Shown: positions 27,544 through 36,259 of the stretch, one piece after another
How the letters are laid out: every line of letters starts with the position of its first letter
Position numbering within the stretch: the stretch's first letter is position 1
Source of the DNA: Chromatocurvus sp046260765
Lineage (GTDB): Bacteria > Pseudomonadota > Gammaproteobacteria > Pseudomonadales > Halieaceae
Direction of reading: 5' to 3'
NCBI GenBank assembly: GCA_046260765.1
Contig: JBHEOO010000012.1
Span: forward strand, 1 to 64,000
Length of the DNA: 64,000 nucleotides
Translations under genes and position numbers: made by a program
The notes under the pieces: model-generated
Database searches by the model: none
The model's input: only the letters and a program-made list of their open reading frames with translations
Told to the model about the DNA's origin: nothing

Positions 27544-28305
27544 ATGGATTTACAGCTAAGCGGCAAAAGCGCCCTGATCACGGGTTCCAGCAAGGGCATA
27601 GGACGCCAGATTGCAGAGACGCTGGCCGCCGAGGGCTGCAACGTGGGCGTCTGTGCCAGGGATCGTGCTGAGGTAGATGAGGCGGTGGCGGCGCTCGAGA
27701 AACACGGCGTCAAGGTGCATGGCGACGTTGTGGATGTTGCCGATGCGGCGTCACTGCAGAAGTGGGTAGATGATTGCGCCGGGAAATTCGGCGGTATCGA
27801 TATTTTTGTACCCAATGTAAGCGCCGGTGGTGCCGATGCCGAAGAGTCGGGGTGGCGCGCTGGCTTTGAGGTCGACATGCTCTCGACCTGGCGTGGTGTG
27901 CAAACGGTTCTGCCTTTCCTGGAGAAGTCCGATGCCGCGGCCATCGTGGTTATTTCCTCCACGGCGGCACTGGAGGCTTTTGCGGGAGCTGTGCCCTATT
28001 CGGCGATGAAGGCTGCGCTGCTGAACTATTCTGGCAATCTCGCACAGGATCTGTCGGGCAAGGGCATTCGCGTGAATTCAGTCAGCCCCGGTCCCATCAT
28101 GATAGAGGGAGGTGCCTGGGACCAGATCAAGCAAAGCATGCCCGAGATTTACGAGTCCACCGTCGCCAACATTCCCATGGGACGCATGGGTAGCGCGCTT
28201 GAGGTCGCCGATCAGGTAGCGTTCCTTGCCAGCCCACGCGCCTCTTTCACAACCGGCACCAATGTGGTGATAGACGGCGGCTTTACCAAGCGCCTGCAGT
28301 TTTAA
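27544..28305 (+). CDS. Short-chain dehydrogenase/reductase (SDR)
   Basis: Encodes 253 aa, classical SDR. Cofactor motif TGSSKGIG at residues 14-21; catalytic Ser in VISSTAA and Y-x3-K in YSAMK (about 155-159). The usual NNAG is replaced by PNVS, an uncommon variant. GTNVVIDGGFTKR closes the fold. AAGGAG lies 8 bp before the ATG. It is the last gene of the plus-strand dehydrogenase operon, ahead of a strong terminator; it may oxidise a 3-hydroxyacyl-CoA or a ring hydroxyl. Confidence 0.85.
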   Translation: MDLQLSGKSALITGSSKGIGRQIAETLAAEGCNVGVCARDRAEVDEAVAALEKHGVKVHGDVVDVADAASLQKWVDDCAGKFGGIDIFVPNVSAGGADAEESGWRAGFEVDMLSTWRGVQTVLPFLEKSDAAAIVVISSTAALEAFAGAVPYSAMKAALLNYSGNLAQDLSGKGIRVNSVSPGPIMIEGGAWDQIKQSMPEIYESTVANIPMGRMGSALEVADQVAFLASPRASFTTGTNVVIDGGFTKRLQF

Positions 28306-28317
28306 ACAGTCGTTAAA

Positions 28318-28349
28318 GCATCCCCGGGTTCTCCGGGGATGCGTTTTCT
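28318..28349 (+). terminator. Rho-independent terminator after the SDR gene
   Basis: The arms GCATCCCCGG and CCGGGGATGC enclose a short loop and are followed by GTTTTCT. It lies 12 bp after the SDR stop. Confidence 0.8.
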
Positions 28350-28384
28350 ACAAAAGGCTTCCAGACACGCCTCACACCGATTTT

Positions 28385-28410
28385 CGCCCGTCATGTTGTC
28401 ATAACGGGCG
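28385..28410. other. Inverted repeat at the 3' end of the TonB receptor gene
   Basis: Arms CGCCCGT and ACGGGCG with a 12-bp loop, 10 bp beyond the receptor stop on the minus strand. There is no T-run on that strand, so it is only a weak terminator candidate. Confidence 0.35.
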
Positions 28411-28420
28411 AGCCATACTC

Positions 28421-30778
28421 TCAGAACTCGTAGCCAAAGGTAACACCCACAGTGCGTCTTGGCACCAGTGCCGCAAAGGCAAAGGCGCCGGCATCAAAGG
28501 GCCTGGCTATACGGCCACCATCCTCGAGAAGGTCGGTGCCATACAGGCGTGCCGTGAACATGCCGTCGCCCAGCGATTGACGAAAGGTGGCGGACAGATC
28601 AAGCACCTTGAAACTGTCGATGATGATGTCGGGACCATACTGAAAATCGTAGGTCGCGAAGTCGGTACGCCCCCAGGAATCATCGGTGTACTTGAAGTTG
28701 CCGTTCAGGATGACCTCACCGCCGAGCGCCTGAACAATGTACTCTGCGCCGATGTTGTAGGTCAGCTCCGGAGCATAGGTGACCTGTGCCCGATCTGAGA
28801 TGTCGCCGACGGTGGGATGGTCAAACCGTGAGTAGTCCGCGTCCAGCGTTCCCAGCGATGCCCGTATGGTCAGCGCGTCCGTCAGCAGTGCCATGCTCTC
28901 AAGCTCGATGCCGCGGGTTTCCACTTCGCCGGCATTAAAAATAAAGGTACAGGTTGGTCCGTTGCAGTCTTCGGGTTGGCCATTGAACAAAAAGCTGCCG
29001 TCGCCGGCGGTGACGACCTGTTCCTGCTTGTCCTTGTACACGGAGTCGAAGAAGGTGGCGTTGAAAGTCAGGCGGTTATCAAGCCATTCGGTGCGGATGC
29101 CCAGCTCAAAGGTGTCAACCGTTTCGGAGCCAAAGGGGCCGACCGTGTTCGGGGTGTTGCCGCGGGCGTTGAAACCACCGGACCTGAAGCCGGTAGAGTA
29201 GGACGTGTAGGCCATGCCAAAGTCCAGTTCGCGCTCCAGGATCACACGATAGGTGACCTCGTCATCCTCAAAGCGGAAGTTCGAGCCATTGCTGAAGTCG
29301 CCCGATGGCGTTTGCACGAAGAACTTCTTTTCTTCATCGGTGTAGCGTGCGCCGGCCGTCACGCCCCACTTTTCGTTGAATTCGTAGGTGAATTCCGCGT
29401 AAATCGCCCGCGCCGTCAGATCCTGGTTGGATTCGATAATCTGGATAGGCCCGGTGACAAAAGGCGCCTCACTGGTCAGGTAGTAAAGTCCAGCGACATA
29501 ATTGAGTGGACCGCTCAGGCTGGAGTTGATCTGCAGCTCGCTGGAGGCCTGCTCGAATTCCTGCTCACGTAACACCGGAAAGAAGCAGGGCTGGTCCGCC
29601 GGGTTTTCGGCGGTGCCGGTGCCGAAGGGGAACAGTGATCCCTCTTTCGGCGAACCCCAGGAGCAGATATCCATGGTTTCGCGGGTATCGCTGCGTGCCG
29701 TGATGAACTTGACGTCGTGGTTGGCGACAACGCCGTCGAGCTGCAGCGTGTAGTTATTGCCCTGGATAGCGCTAATGAACTGACCACCGGAATAGGTGGT
29801 TGTGAAATCGCTGGCGGCCGACGGGTCGCCGGAGGCGGGAGCGCCAAATGCCGGCGCGATAAGGGCAAAGTCATTTGCGCCCTGGAACGGCGCATCCGCG
29901 GGATTGAAGTTTGGGCTGGCGGGGTCATTGCCGCGGGAGCTGATATTCAGCTGGTCTACCAGTCGGGTGTTGTCGTTGTAATTGTCCCAGGTGAACTGCG
30001 CCGTGAAGTTCTCCGTGAATTCATACAGTACAGACACGGTGCTGCTGCGTAGGTCCCTGTTGTCCGGATTGTTTTCGTTGCGGGTGACGTTGTCTGTGAA
30101 GGCATCGCTGGTGAGTGAGCGGGCGCCAATCTTGATGCCACCCTTGTCGCCCAGGGGCATATTGACGATGGCTTTGTAATCCTGGCGGTTGAATTCATCC
30201 AGTGTCGCTTCCGCTCTAACGCCAAACTCGCCGGTAGGTTTTGATCGGGTGATGTTGATAACGCCACCGATCGTGTTTCTACCGAAGATGGTCCCCTGGG
30301 GGCCGCGAAGGATCTCGATACTCTCCACATCGAACAGGTCGACGTTGGCACCTGCTGACGACGCGAGGAATACGCCATCGACAGATACGGCGACGGTGGG
30401 CTCAAAGGTTTTCTCCAGGTCGTCAAGGCCAATGCCGCGTATCGATGCGCTGAGTGCCGCCCCGGCAAAGGGCTGCTCGACCATTTCGACATTCGGCGCG
30501 AGCTTCTTCACGTCGACGATCGAATTGATGTTGCCGCGCTCGATCATGCCAGCAGACAGGGCCGTGACCGCAACGGGAACATCCTGCAGGGATTCGGTAC
30601 GCTTGCGCGCGCTGACAACGACTTCCTCCAGCTGAGCCGAGCCTCCCTGCGCACTGACCACGCCTGGCACAGTAAGGCCAGTCATCGTGAAGAGGGCAAG
30701 TGCTATGGGGGTTGGTGTGAAACGGGCGGAGCTGAACGTCCTGAGCGCGCACGCGCGCACGGCTTGTTTGTTCTGCAT
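28421..30778 (-). CDS. TonB-dependent outer-membrane receptor
   Basis: Encodes about 785 aa. A long Sec signal ends GVVSAQ; the plug begins LEEVVVSARKRTESLQDVPV and contains SIRGIGLDDLEKTFEPTV and IEILRGPQGTIFGRNTIGG. The barrel ends in the outer-membrane signature VGVTFGYEF with terminal Phe. Two ATGs six bases apart are possible; the second (30778) sits 8 bp after GAGG. It is similar in plug sequence to the receptor at 54527, which suggests related substrates. Operator site C and an unusual pentanucleotide repeat lie upstream. Confidence 0.9.
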   Translation of the reverse strand: MQNKQAVRACALRTFSSARFTPTPIALALFTMTGLTVPGVVSAQGGSAQLEEVVVSARKRTESLQDVPVAVTALSAGMIERGNINSIVDVKKLAPNVEMVEQPFAGAALSASIRGIGLDDLEKTFEPTVAVSVDGVFLASSAGANVDLFDVESIEILRGPQGTIFGRNTIGGVINITRSKPTGEFGVRAEATLDEFNRQDYKAIVNMPLGDKGGIKIGARSLTSDAFTDNVTRNENNPDNRDLRSSTVSVLYEFTENFTAQFTWDNYNDNTRLVDQLNISSRGNDPASPNFNPADAPFQGANDFALIAPAFGAPASGDPSAASDFTTTYSGGQFISAIQGNNYTLQLDGVVANHDVKFITARSDTRETMDICSWGSPKEGSLFPFGTGTAENPADQPCFFPVLREQEFEQASSELQINSSLSGPLNYVAGLYYLTSEAPFVTGPIQIIESNQDLTARAIYAEFTYEFNEKWGVTAGARYTDEEKKFFVQTPSGDFSNGSNFRFEDDEVTYRVILERELDFGMAYTSYSTGFRSGGFNARGNTPNTVGPFGSETVDTFELGIRTEWLDNRLTFNATFFDSVYKDKQEQVVTAGDGSFLFNGQPEDCNGPTCTFIFNAGEVETRGIELESMALLTDALTIRASLGTLDADYSRFDHPTVGDISDRAQVTYAPELTYNIGAEYIVQALGGEVILNGNFKYTDDSWGRTDFATYDFQYGPDIIIDSFKVLDLSATFRQSLGDGMFTARLYGTDLLEDGGRIARPFDAGAFAFAALVPRRTVGVTFGYEF

Positions 30779-30853
30779 GTTCATTTCCTCTAGGTTATTT
30801 TTATTTCACGAAAACACTATCGCTCAAGCGATAGTGCTGCAGCGTCGAACAAA

Positions 30854-30871
30854 AAACAATACGTAAGGTTT
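30854..30871. promoter_or_regulatory. Operator site C (AANCA-N8-TGNTT palindrome, one mismatch)
   Basis: Reads AAACA atacgtaa GGTTT, 76 bp upstream of the TonB receptor start on the minus strand and just receptor-proximal to the TCTGG repeats. Confidence 0.55.
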
Positions 30872-30885
30872 TTTATCCTAAAAAG

Positions 30886-30945
30886 TCTGGTCTGGTCTGG
30901 TCTGGTCTGGTCTGGTCTGGTCTGGTCTGGTCTGGTCTGGTCTGG
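30886..30945. repeat. Pentanucleotide microsatellite (TCTGG)12
   Basis: Twelve perfect head-to-tail copies of TCTGG (CCAGA on the receptor strand), 14 bp upstream of operator C and 107 bp from the receptor start. Such tracts change length by replication slippage; near promoters they can tune expression. Confidence 0.95.
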
Positions 30946-30979
30946 CCGGCCGGCCGGCCGCGCCGGCCGCTCGCCGGCC
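30946..30979. repeat. GGCC-rich inverted-repeat tract
   Basis: CCGG/GGCC repeats directly follow the microsatellite and run up to the 3' end of the ThuA-like gene (stop at 30985). GCCGGC elements can pair as hairpins on the minus strand, so this may end the long minus-strand operon, though no T-run follows. Confidence 0.6.
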
Positions 30980-30984
30980 TTGCG

Positions 30985-31803
30985 TCAGGCGTTTGCCTGC
31001 TTGGCTATGGCTTCGGCTTCGGTCCTTGCCTTTGCCGTCTTTTTATCCACAGGCTCAATTGCCCAACGCAGTCCGCGTCGCAGCAGGGTGTAGAAAACCG
31101 GCAGATCCCAGGCGCAGCGCTCCTTCTCGGGCCAGAAATCCAGCATAGGCTGCATGTCGTAGTGATGACGGCAGTGCCCCAGCGTGAGGTACAGTACGGA
31201 CCCATCGCCAACGGCGTGGGTGTACAGCACCGGGTGGCGCTGATGTTCCCAGTGGTCCTCGACAAAGCCCGGTGCATAGCCACCGTACTCGGTATCGAGA
31301 AGCACATGCAGATCGCCATAGGTCTTCATGAGGTACAGCTCGTCAGTAGTATCAAAACTCTCAAGATCTGAGACCATAGGGTGCTGCGGGTCCGCGACGC
31401 TGACGGTGTAGGGTGCAATCGGCGGGTGGGAACGGAACATCGAGCCCAGCGTTTCCATGTATAGAGGTGCCCAATCCGGTGTACCGTAGAGCCCGTCGGA
31501 CATCATGCGGATCACCGAATTGGTGCCGTGCAGGGCGTACCATCGGCCACCAGCGGCGACCCAGTCGCGCAGGGCTTCCTGCGCTGCGAGAGAGGGTATG
31601 ACGTTGCAGGTGTAGCTGACGAGGAAGTCGGCTTCCGCGAGCGCGTCGAGATTTTCGTAATCCTCGAATACGCGGACACGTACGCGGTCGTCTTCCGCCA
31701 GCAACTTGAGCAGTTCCAGGCGCGCAAAATCAATGTCATGCCATACGCCGCCCGCAACCAGCACACAATTGATGCGACCCGCTGTGTTGTTCCGATCAGG
31801 CAT
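30985..31803 (-). CDS. ThuA-like domain protein
   Basis: Encodes 272 aa with a ThuA/class-I glutamine-amidotransferase-like fold: INCVLVAGGVWHDI near the N-terminus, LVSYTCNVIPSLAAQEALRDW, and GGRWYALHGTNSVIR at about residues 86-100; later VLYTHAVGDGSVLYLTLGH. Family members occur in sugar and polysaccharide metabolism, biochemical role poorly known. It overlaps the Rieske oxygenase stop by 8 bp with GGAG 6 bp before its ATG, so it is the last gene of the operon starting at 39816. A role in ring or side-chain catabolism is inferred only from position. Confidence 0.75.
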   Translation of the reverse strand: MPDRNNTAGRINCVLVAGGVWHDIDFARLELLKLLAEDDRVRVRVFEDYENLDALAEADFLVSYTCNVIPSLAAQEALRDWVAAGGRWYALHGTNSVIRMMSDGLYGTPDWAPLYMETLGSMFRSHPPIAPYTVSVADPQHPMVSDLESFDTTDELYLMKTYGDLHVLLDTEYGGYAPGFVEDHWEHQRHPVLYTHAVGDGSVLYLTLGHCRHHYDMQPMLDFWPEKERCAWDLPVFYTLLRRGLRWAIEPVDKKTAKARTEAEAIAKQANA

Positions 31804-33214
31804 GCTTCACTCCGTCCAGGTGGCCTTCCTGGCTGTTGATGTACTTGTCGATGGTCTGGTGCAGGTGTCTTATACGGCTCTCCTGGTAGCTGGCCAGGCT
31901 GACTGCGCCCTTCTTCGACGCCTTCATGCCGCGCTGCACTGCCCCCATATTGCCGTCGTCCTGGTCGAATACCGGGCCCAGGGCGCCAAGCTCTTCCGCC
32001 GTGGAGAATGCCTCGTCATCGGCCAGCCTGTGTACCGGTACGGCCCCCGGCCGCTCTTCGCCCTTGGGGTAGCGAAGCAGTACCATCACGTCAAACAGGC
32101 ACTTGTCCGGCGAATCGCCATAGGGCAGGAAGCGGTAGACGATGTTGCCGTGATAGCCGATCCACACCTGAAAGTTGGGGAACAGGCTATAGAGAATGGC
32201 ATCTTCCAGCTCAGACAGCGTGGCGTCGGACAGATCGCTGCCGGAGGCCTCCTCAAAGATCTTGCGATTCATGTCGCCCACATACTTGCGTGCGGTGAGC
32301 CCGTCAGGCATGTCGATGCCCTCGTCGCTGTCCAGCGCCATGCGCCCGGACAGCTTGAGGATGTCGCGCATGATCGCCTCCTCGGTAATCTCCTCCAAGT
32401 GAGGGCTGGCGACACCCATGGGCGTGACAGACCGACTGACGTTGTCGCCAAAGGTGTCGTACTGCGAGTTCGCGTCGCCGGTGAACGTTAGAATCTCCTT
32501 GTGGGTCTCCACGGTGTGGAAGGATTCCATGAAGGCCTCGGCGCCCACTTTCCAGTTGCAGTTCACAACCCGCTGCACGTGTACGCCCTTAAAGTAGTCT
32601 TCCAGCGGGTAACGGGAGAAGTGATCGGGGAATACGCCCATGTAGCTTTCCAGCGGGGCTGCATCACGGTCAAAATTGATGAAGATGAAGCCGCCCCAGG
32701 TATCCACCAGAACCTCTGGCAGACGCATATCACGGCTTACAAGGTGTTCGAAATCCCACTCGCAGGGAATGCCCTTGAACTCGCCGTCAAGGCTCCAGGT
32801 AGCGCCATGGAAGGGGCAGCGAAACTGGCTGACACAGCCGTCCTCATCGCGCAGTGAGCGTCCGCGGTGCAGACAGGAGTTGATCAGGCCCTTGATTCCA
32901 CCGGACTCAGTGCGGACCACGATAACCGACTGCGAAAACACCTCATACACGTGGTGATCGCCGGTTTCCGGAATATCCTCTTCCCGGCAGACCATCTGCC
33001 ACACCCTCGGCCACAGGTGCTCTTTCTCAAGGTCAGTGAATTCCTGGGAGATATAGCGGTCGACGCTGATGTCCTCATCACCCAGGTAGGGGTTGCTCTG
33101 CTGACGCAGATAGTCGGGAACCGGCACCTCCTCAAGGTCGAGCAGATCCTGGAAGGAGGTGCCCTCACATCGCTTGTCGCCGCCCTGCTTCCTGATTGAC
33201 TGTTCCTGTGACAT
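31796..33214 (-). CDS. Rieske non-haem iron oxygenase, alpha subunit (1 of 4)
   Basis: Encodes 472 aa. Rieske [2Fe-2S] ligands C114-x-H116 (CLHRG) and C133-x2-H136 (CPFHG); mononuclear iron ligands probably H233 and H238 (SFHTVETH) plus a later acidic residue. It hydroxylates a ring using electrons from a ferredoxin. Sequence closely resembles the oxygenase at 42969 (shared VCREEDIP segment), so these two are paralogues. ATG at 33214 has AAGGAGAT upstream; upstream in-frame codons lack family character. It sits between the Ltp-type thiolase and ThuA-like genes. Confidence 0.9.
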   Translation of the reverse strand: MSQEQSIRKQGGDKRCEGTSFQDLLDLEEVPVPDYLRQQSNPYLGDEDISVDRYISQEFTDLEKEHLWPRVWQMVCREEDIPETGDHHVYEVFSQSVIVVRTESGGIKGLINSCLHRGRSLRDEDGCVSQFRCPFHGATWSLDGEFKGIPCEWDFEHLVSRDMRLPEVLVDTWGGFIFINFDRDAAPLESYMGVFPDHFSRYPLEDYFKGVHVQRVVNCNWKVGAEAFMESFHTVETHKEILTFTGDANSQYDTFGDNVSRSVTPMGVASPHLEEITEEAIMRDILKLSGRMALDSDEGIDMPDGLTARKYVGDMNRKIFEEASGSDLSDATLSELEDAILYSLFPNFQVWIGYHGNIVYRFLPYGDSPDKCLFDVMVLLRYPKGEERPGAVPVHRLADDEAFSTAEELGALGPVFDQDDGNMGAVQRGMKASKKGAVSLASYQESRIRHLHQTIDKYINSQEGHLDGVKHA

Positions 33215-33255
33215 GTCTGATCTCCTTAATGAGGGGGCACTTTCTGCCCGTATTA

Positions 33256-34398
33256 TTAGCGTGTAACGATGTTGACACCACTGACCCCTGGCGCGCCATA
33301 CACGTGTGTGTAGCCCACGCGCGGCTCGCCGGCAACCTGACGGGCGCCGGCCTGCCCGCGCAGCTGCAGGCAGACCTCGTGCACCTGGCGCAGGCCCGAC
33401 GCACCCACTGGTTCGCCGTTTGCCAGGCATCCACCGTCCGTGTTGACCGGCATGCGACCATCGATCCGGGTGGCGCCATCACGCAGCAGGCTTTCCTGCT
33501 CGCCGTGTTCGCAAAAGCCGTTCTCGGCCATGTGAATGATTTCGGCGCCCGAGTCGGTGTCCTGAAGCTGCAGGACATCGACGTCGCCTGGCCCGATTCC
33601 TGCCTGTTCAAACGCTGCCCGGGAGGCGGTCTGGGTCGGCGCGTCGTTGACCACGGGTGCCTGCGACGGGCTGAATACCTCGAAGCTACCGTAATAGCGG
33701 CTGCGCACAACGGCGGTCTTCAGGATAACGGGATGAGAAGTGAACTGACGGGCCACTTTTTCGCTGCACACAACCAGCGCAACAGCGCCTTCGGCGGGGC
33801 TGCAGAACATATACTTGCGCAGTGGATGGCTGACCATCATCGACGCCAGAATTTCCTCCTGGGAAAAGGCCTGTCGACGCCACGCTTCGGGGTTTATGGA
33901 GCCATTGTAAAACGCTTTTTCGGCAACACGCGCGAGCGCCTGCTCCGTGATCCCGTGGTCGTGCATATAGCGCTGAATCTTCATGGCGAAGAACTGCGTT
34001 GTCAGCATTAGCCCGGCTTCGCCGTACCAGTCGCCGAGGCCCCATTCCGCCGGATCGGGATTGAAGGCCCCCGGTGGGTGCTTGTCAAAACCCACCACGA
34101 CGCCCAGGTCGTACTCGCCAGACTTGATGGCGGCGTAGGCTGCATGCAGAGAGCTGCCGCCGGTGGCACAGCCGTTCCATATATTGGTGAACTGCAGGCC
34201 GGTCAGTCCAAGTTCGTTGACCAGGGCATCTGCGTTGCCGGCGTCCTGGCTGCCACCGTAGGCGAACTGAACCTGTTTCCACTCCAGTCCGGCGTCGGCA
34301 AGGGCGGCACGCACTGCAACCGCACCCTGCTGGACGCCAGATAATGCTGGCGTGCGACCAAAACGGTGCATGCCGAGTCCTACAATGGCAACGTCCAT
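33256..34398 (-). CDS. Thiolase-fold lipid-transfer-type protein (Ltp/SCP-x-like thiolase or aldol lyase)
   Basis: Encodes about 380 aa. MDVAIVGLGMHRFGRTP opens the thiolase fold; the nucleophile region reads WNGCATGGSSLHAAYAAI at about residues 83-100, keeping a Cys. The C-terminal motif that is GHPxGATG in true thiolases reads NGEPVGASGLRQVHE, so the catalytic His is missing. That pattern is typical of Ltp-type proteins, including the steroid side-chain aldol lyase Ltp2, which works with a DUF35 partner. The adjacent upstream gene (4 bp) encodes just such a DUF35 protein. I infer a retro-aldol or thiolytic cleavage of a CoA-linked side chain. Confidence 0.8.
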   Translation of the reverse strand: MDVAIVGLGMHRFGRTPALSGVQQGAVAVRAALADAGLEWKQVQFAYGGSQDAGNADALVNELGLTGLQFTNIWNGCATGGSSLHAAYAAIKSGEYDLGVVVGFDKHPPGAFNPDPAEWGLGDWYGEAGLMLTTQFFAMKIQRYMHDHGITEQALARVAEKAFYNGSINPEAWRRQAFSQEEILASMMVSHPLRKYMFCSPAEGAVALVVCSEKVARQFTSHPVILKTAVVRSRYYGSFEVFSPSQAPVVNDAPTQTASRAAFEQAGIGPGDVDVLQLQDTDSGAEIIHMAENGFCEHGEQESLLRDGATRIDGRMPVNTDGGCLANGEPVGASGLRQVHEVCLQLRGQAGARQVAGEPRVGYTHVYGAPGVSGVNIVTR

Positions 34399-34402
34399 GA
34401 TC

Positions 34403-34837
34403 TCAGGCCTCCATCTCGGCATCAAACGCGAAGACCAGGACGTCGTTGCCGTCCGCATCGCAATACAGGGGTTCTATGATCAGCTTCATTGGCATCCCTA
34501 TGCGCAGTGATTCTGGCGTGTTCGGCTTGAGCCGAGCCTCCACCCGCAGGCCGCAGGGCATCTCCACATAGCCAACACCGTAGGGTGTAAAGCTCTCGGC
34601 AGTTGCCGGACCCGCGTAAGGCGGCTTGGGTGGGAAGTTCTGAATTGTCCATGTCCAGAGAATGCCGCGGTTGCCCAGTGGCAGGGTTTCGCTGTCCCTC
34701 GCGGAGCAACTGCGACAATCCGGCTGCGCTGGAAAGGCGTATTCGCCGCAGCGGCGGCAGCGGCTGCCGAGCAGCTGGGGGCTGTCGGCGGGCCAGGTGA
34801 ACAGCGCGTCTGCAATGGGAAGGCCTTTTGATGGCAT
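34403..34837 (-). CDS. DUF35 Zn-ribbon/OB-fold protein, partner of the Ltp-type thiolase
   Basis: Encodes 144 aa. Zn-ribbon cysteines C27-x2-C30 and C41-x2-C44 precede an OB-fold segment (GILWTWTIQNF, then YGVGYVEMPCGLRVEARL). Such proteins bind to thiolase-fold enzymes and complete the acyl-CoA site, as in steroid-degrading Ltp2-ChsH2 and archaeal thiolase complexes. It is 12 bp from the lipoamide dehydrogenase gene and 4 bp from its presumed partner. Confidence 0.85.
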   Translation of the reverse strand: MPSKGLPIADALFTWPADSPQLLGSRCRRCGEYAFPAQPDCRSCSARDSETLPLGNRGILWTWTIQNFPPKPPYAGPATAESFTPYGVGYVEMPCGLRVEARLKPNTPESLRIGMPMKLIIEPLYCDADGNDVLVFAFDAEMEA

Positions 34838-34849
34838 GGCGGTGGGCCC

Positions 34850-36259
34850 CTACTGGTTTACTGACATGTTGTAGGCGTCGAGCACGGCCTCGTGCATGGA
34901 CTCCGACAGCGTTGGGTGGGGGAAGACGGCACGCTTCAGGTCTTCCTCGGTGGCCTCCATGGCCAGCGCAATCGCGTAGCCCTGGATCTGTTCCGTTACC
35001 TCGGGGCCGATCATATGCGCGCCGAGAAATTCGCCGCTGTCAGCATTGAACAGTGTTTTTACCAGGCCTTCGTTGTCGCCGATGGCCAGGGCCTTGCCGT
35101 TGGCCTGCTGTCGCGCTCGCCCCACCTTTACAGGAATACCGCGTCTGGCGGCTTCGCGTTCGCTGAGGCCAATGCTGGCAATCTGCGGACGACAGTAGGT
35201 GCACCCGGGAATGTGTTCGGGTTTTATCGGATGGGCACTGGAAACGCCAGCAATTGCTTCCACGCACAGAACACCCTCATGACTGGCCTTGTGCGCGAGC
35301 CAGGGTCCACCGGCCACATCGCCAATCGCGTAGAGACCCACAACGTTAGTCCGGCAGTAGGCGTCTGTAACAAGGAAGCCATCGCGGATATCGGCCCCGA
35401 GGTCATCAAGACCCATGTTATCAACGTTGCCGGTCACGCCAATTGCGGGCAGCAGGCAGTCGTAGCGCCGGGTGCTCCTGTCGCCATTGGCGGTCTGTAC
35501 CTCGGCTTCAATACCGCCAGTGACGACCTCAACGCGGGAAACCGTAGCAGCTGTGACCAGCTGAATGCCGCGGCGTGACAGCTGCTGCGCGGCGAGTGCG
35601 GAAATTTCGTCATCCTCGGCGGGCAGTATGCGATCGAGGGTCTCGACCACGGTGACCTCGGTGCCCAGGTCGTTGTACAGCGACGCGAACTCAATACCGA
35701 TAGCGCCAGCACCGATGATCAACAGGCTTTTCGGTAGCCAGGGTGGCGTCATGGCTGTGCGCGTCGACCAGACGCGTGCATCCTCAGGCAGGAAAGGCAG
35801 TGTCCGGGCGCGAGCGCCGGTGGCGAGGATGATGTGTGCCGCGTCCAGGTCGGCGGGGATGTCACCCTCTATTCGTAGTTTGCACTTGCCAGTCAGGCGG
35901 GCGTTGCCCCGAATGACGTCGATGCCGTGCTTGCGCATCAGGTAGTCGATGCCCTGGGACAGCTGGCCGGCGACTTCGCGGCTGCGTCCAACCATGGCCT
36001 CAAGGTTTACCGTAAACGTCTCCGAGCTCACTATGCCGAATCGGTGCGCCCCGTGGAGGATATGCTGCACATCGGCGGCGTGCAGGAGCGCCTTGGTCGG
36101 GATGCAGCCCCAGTTGAGACAGACTCCGCCAAGCTCTGCGCGCTCGACAATTGCTGTCCTGAAGCCCAGCTGTGCGGCGCGGACCGCCGCCACGTAGCCG
36201 CCCGGGCCGCTGCCAACAACGATAAGATCGTAGTCTTGTCGCATGCCCGCCCTGCTCAT
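34850..36259 (-). CDS. lpdA: Dihydrolipoamide dehydrogenase (E3)
   Basis: Encodes 469 aa. FAD motif IVVGSGPGGYVAAVRAAQLG at the N-terminus, redox disulfide GGVCLNWGCIPTKALL at about residues 46-61, NAD-binding GAGAIGIEFASLY, and dimer-interface HPTLSES with the active-site His-Pro near the C-terminus. It reoxidises dihydrolipoyl groups on the E2 with NAD+. The ATG overlaps the E2 stop by 4 bp; ATG at 36244 is an alternative that gives the more usual short N-terminus. Confidence 0.92.
   Translation of the reverse strand: MSRAGMRQDYDLIVVGSGPGGYVAAVRAAQLGFRTAIVERAELGGVCLNWGCIPTKALLHAADVQHILHGAHRFGIVSSETFTVNLEAMVGRSREVAGQLSQGIDYLMRKHGIDVIRGNARLTGKCKLRIEGDIPADLDAAHIILATGARARTLPFLPEDARVWSTRTAMTPPWLPKSLLIIGAGAIGIEFASLYNDLGTEVTVVETLDRILPAEDDEISALAAQQLSRRGIQLVTAATVSRVEVVTGGIEAEVQTANGDRSTRRYDCLLPAIGVTGNVDNMGLDDLGADIRDGFLVTDAYCRTNVVGLYAIGDVAGGPWLAHKASHEGVLCVEAIAGVSSAHPIKPEHIPGCTYCRPQIASIGLSEREAARRGIPVKVGRARQQANGKALAIGDNEGLVKTLFNADSGEFLGAHMIGPEVTEQIQGYAIALAMEATEEDLKRAVFPHPTLSESMHEAVLDAYNMSVNQ

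Noticed and set aside
30886..30979. CRISPR-like repeat array
   Set aside because: Repeats are 5 bp and contiguous with no spacers; it is a microsatellite, not a CRISPR.
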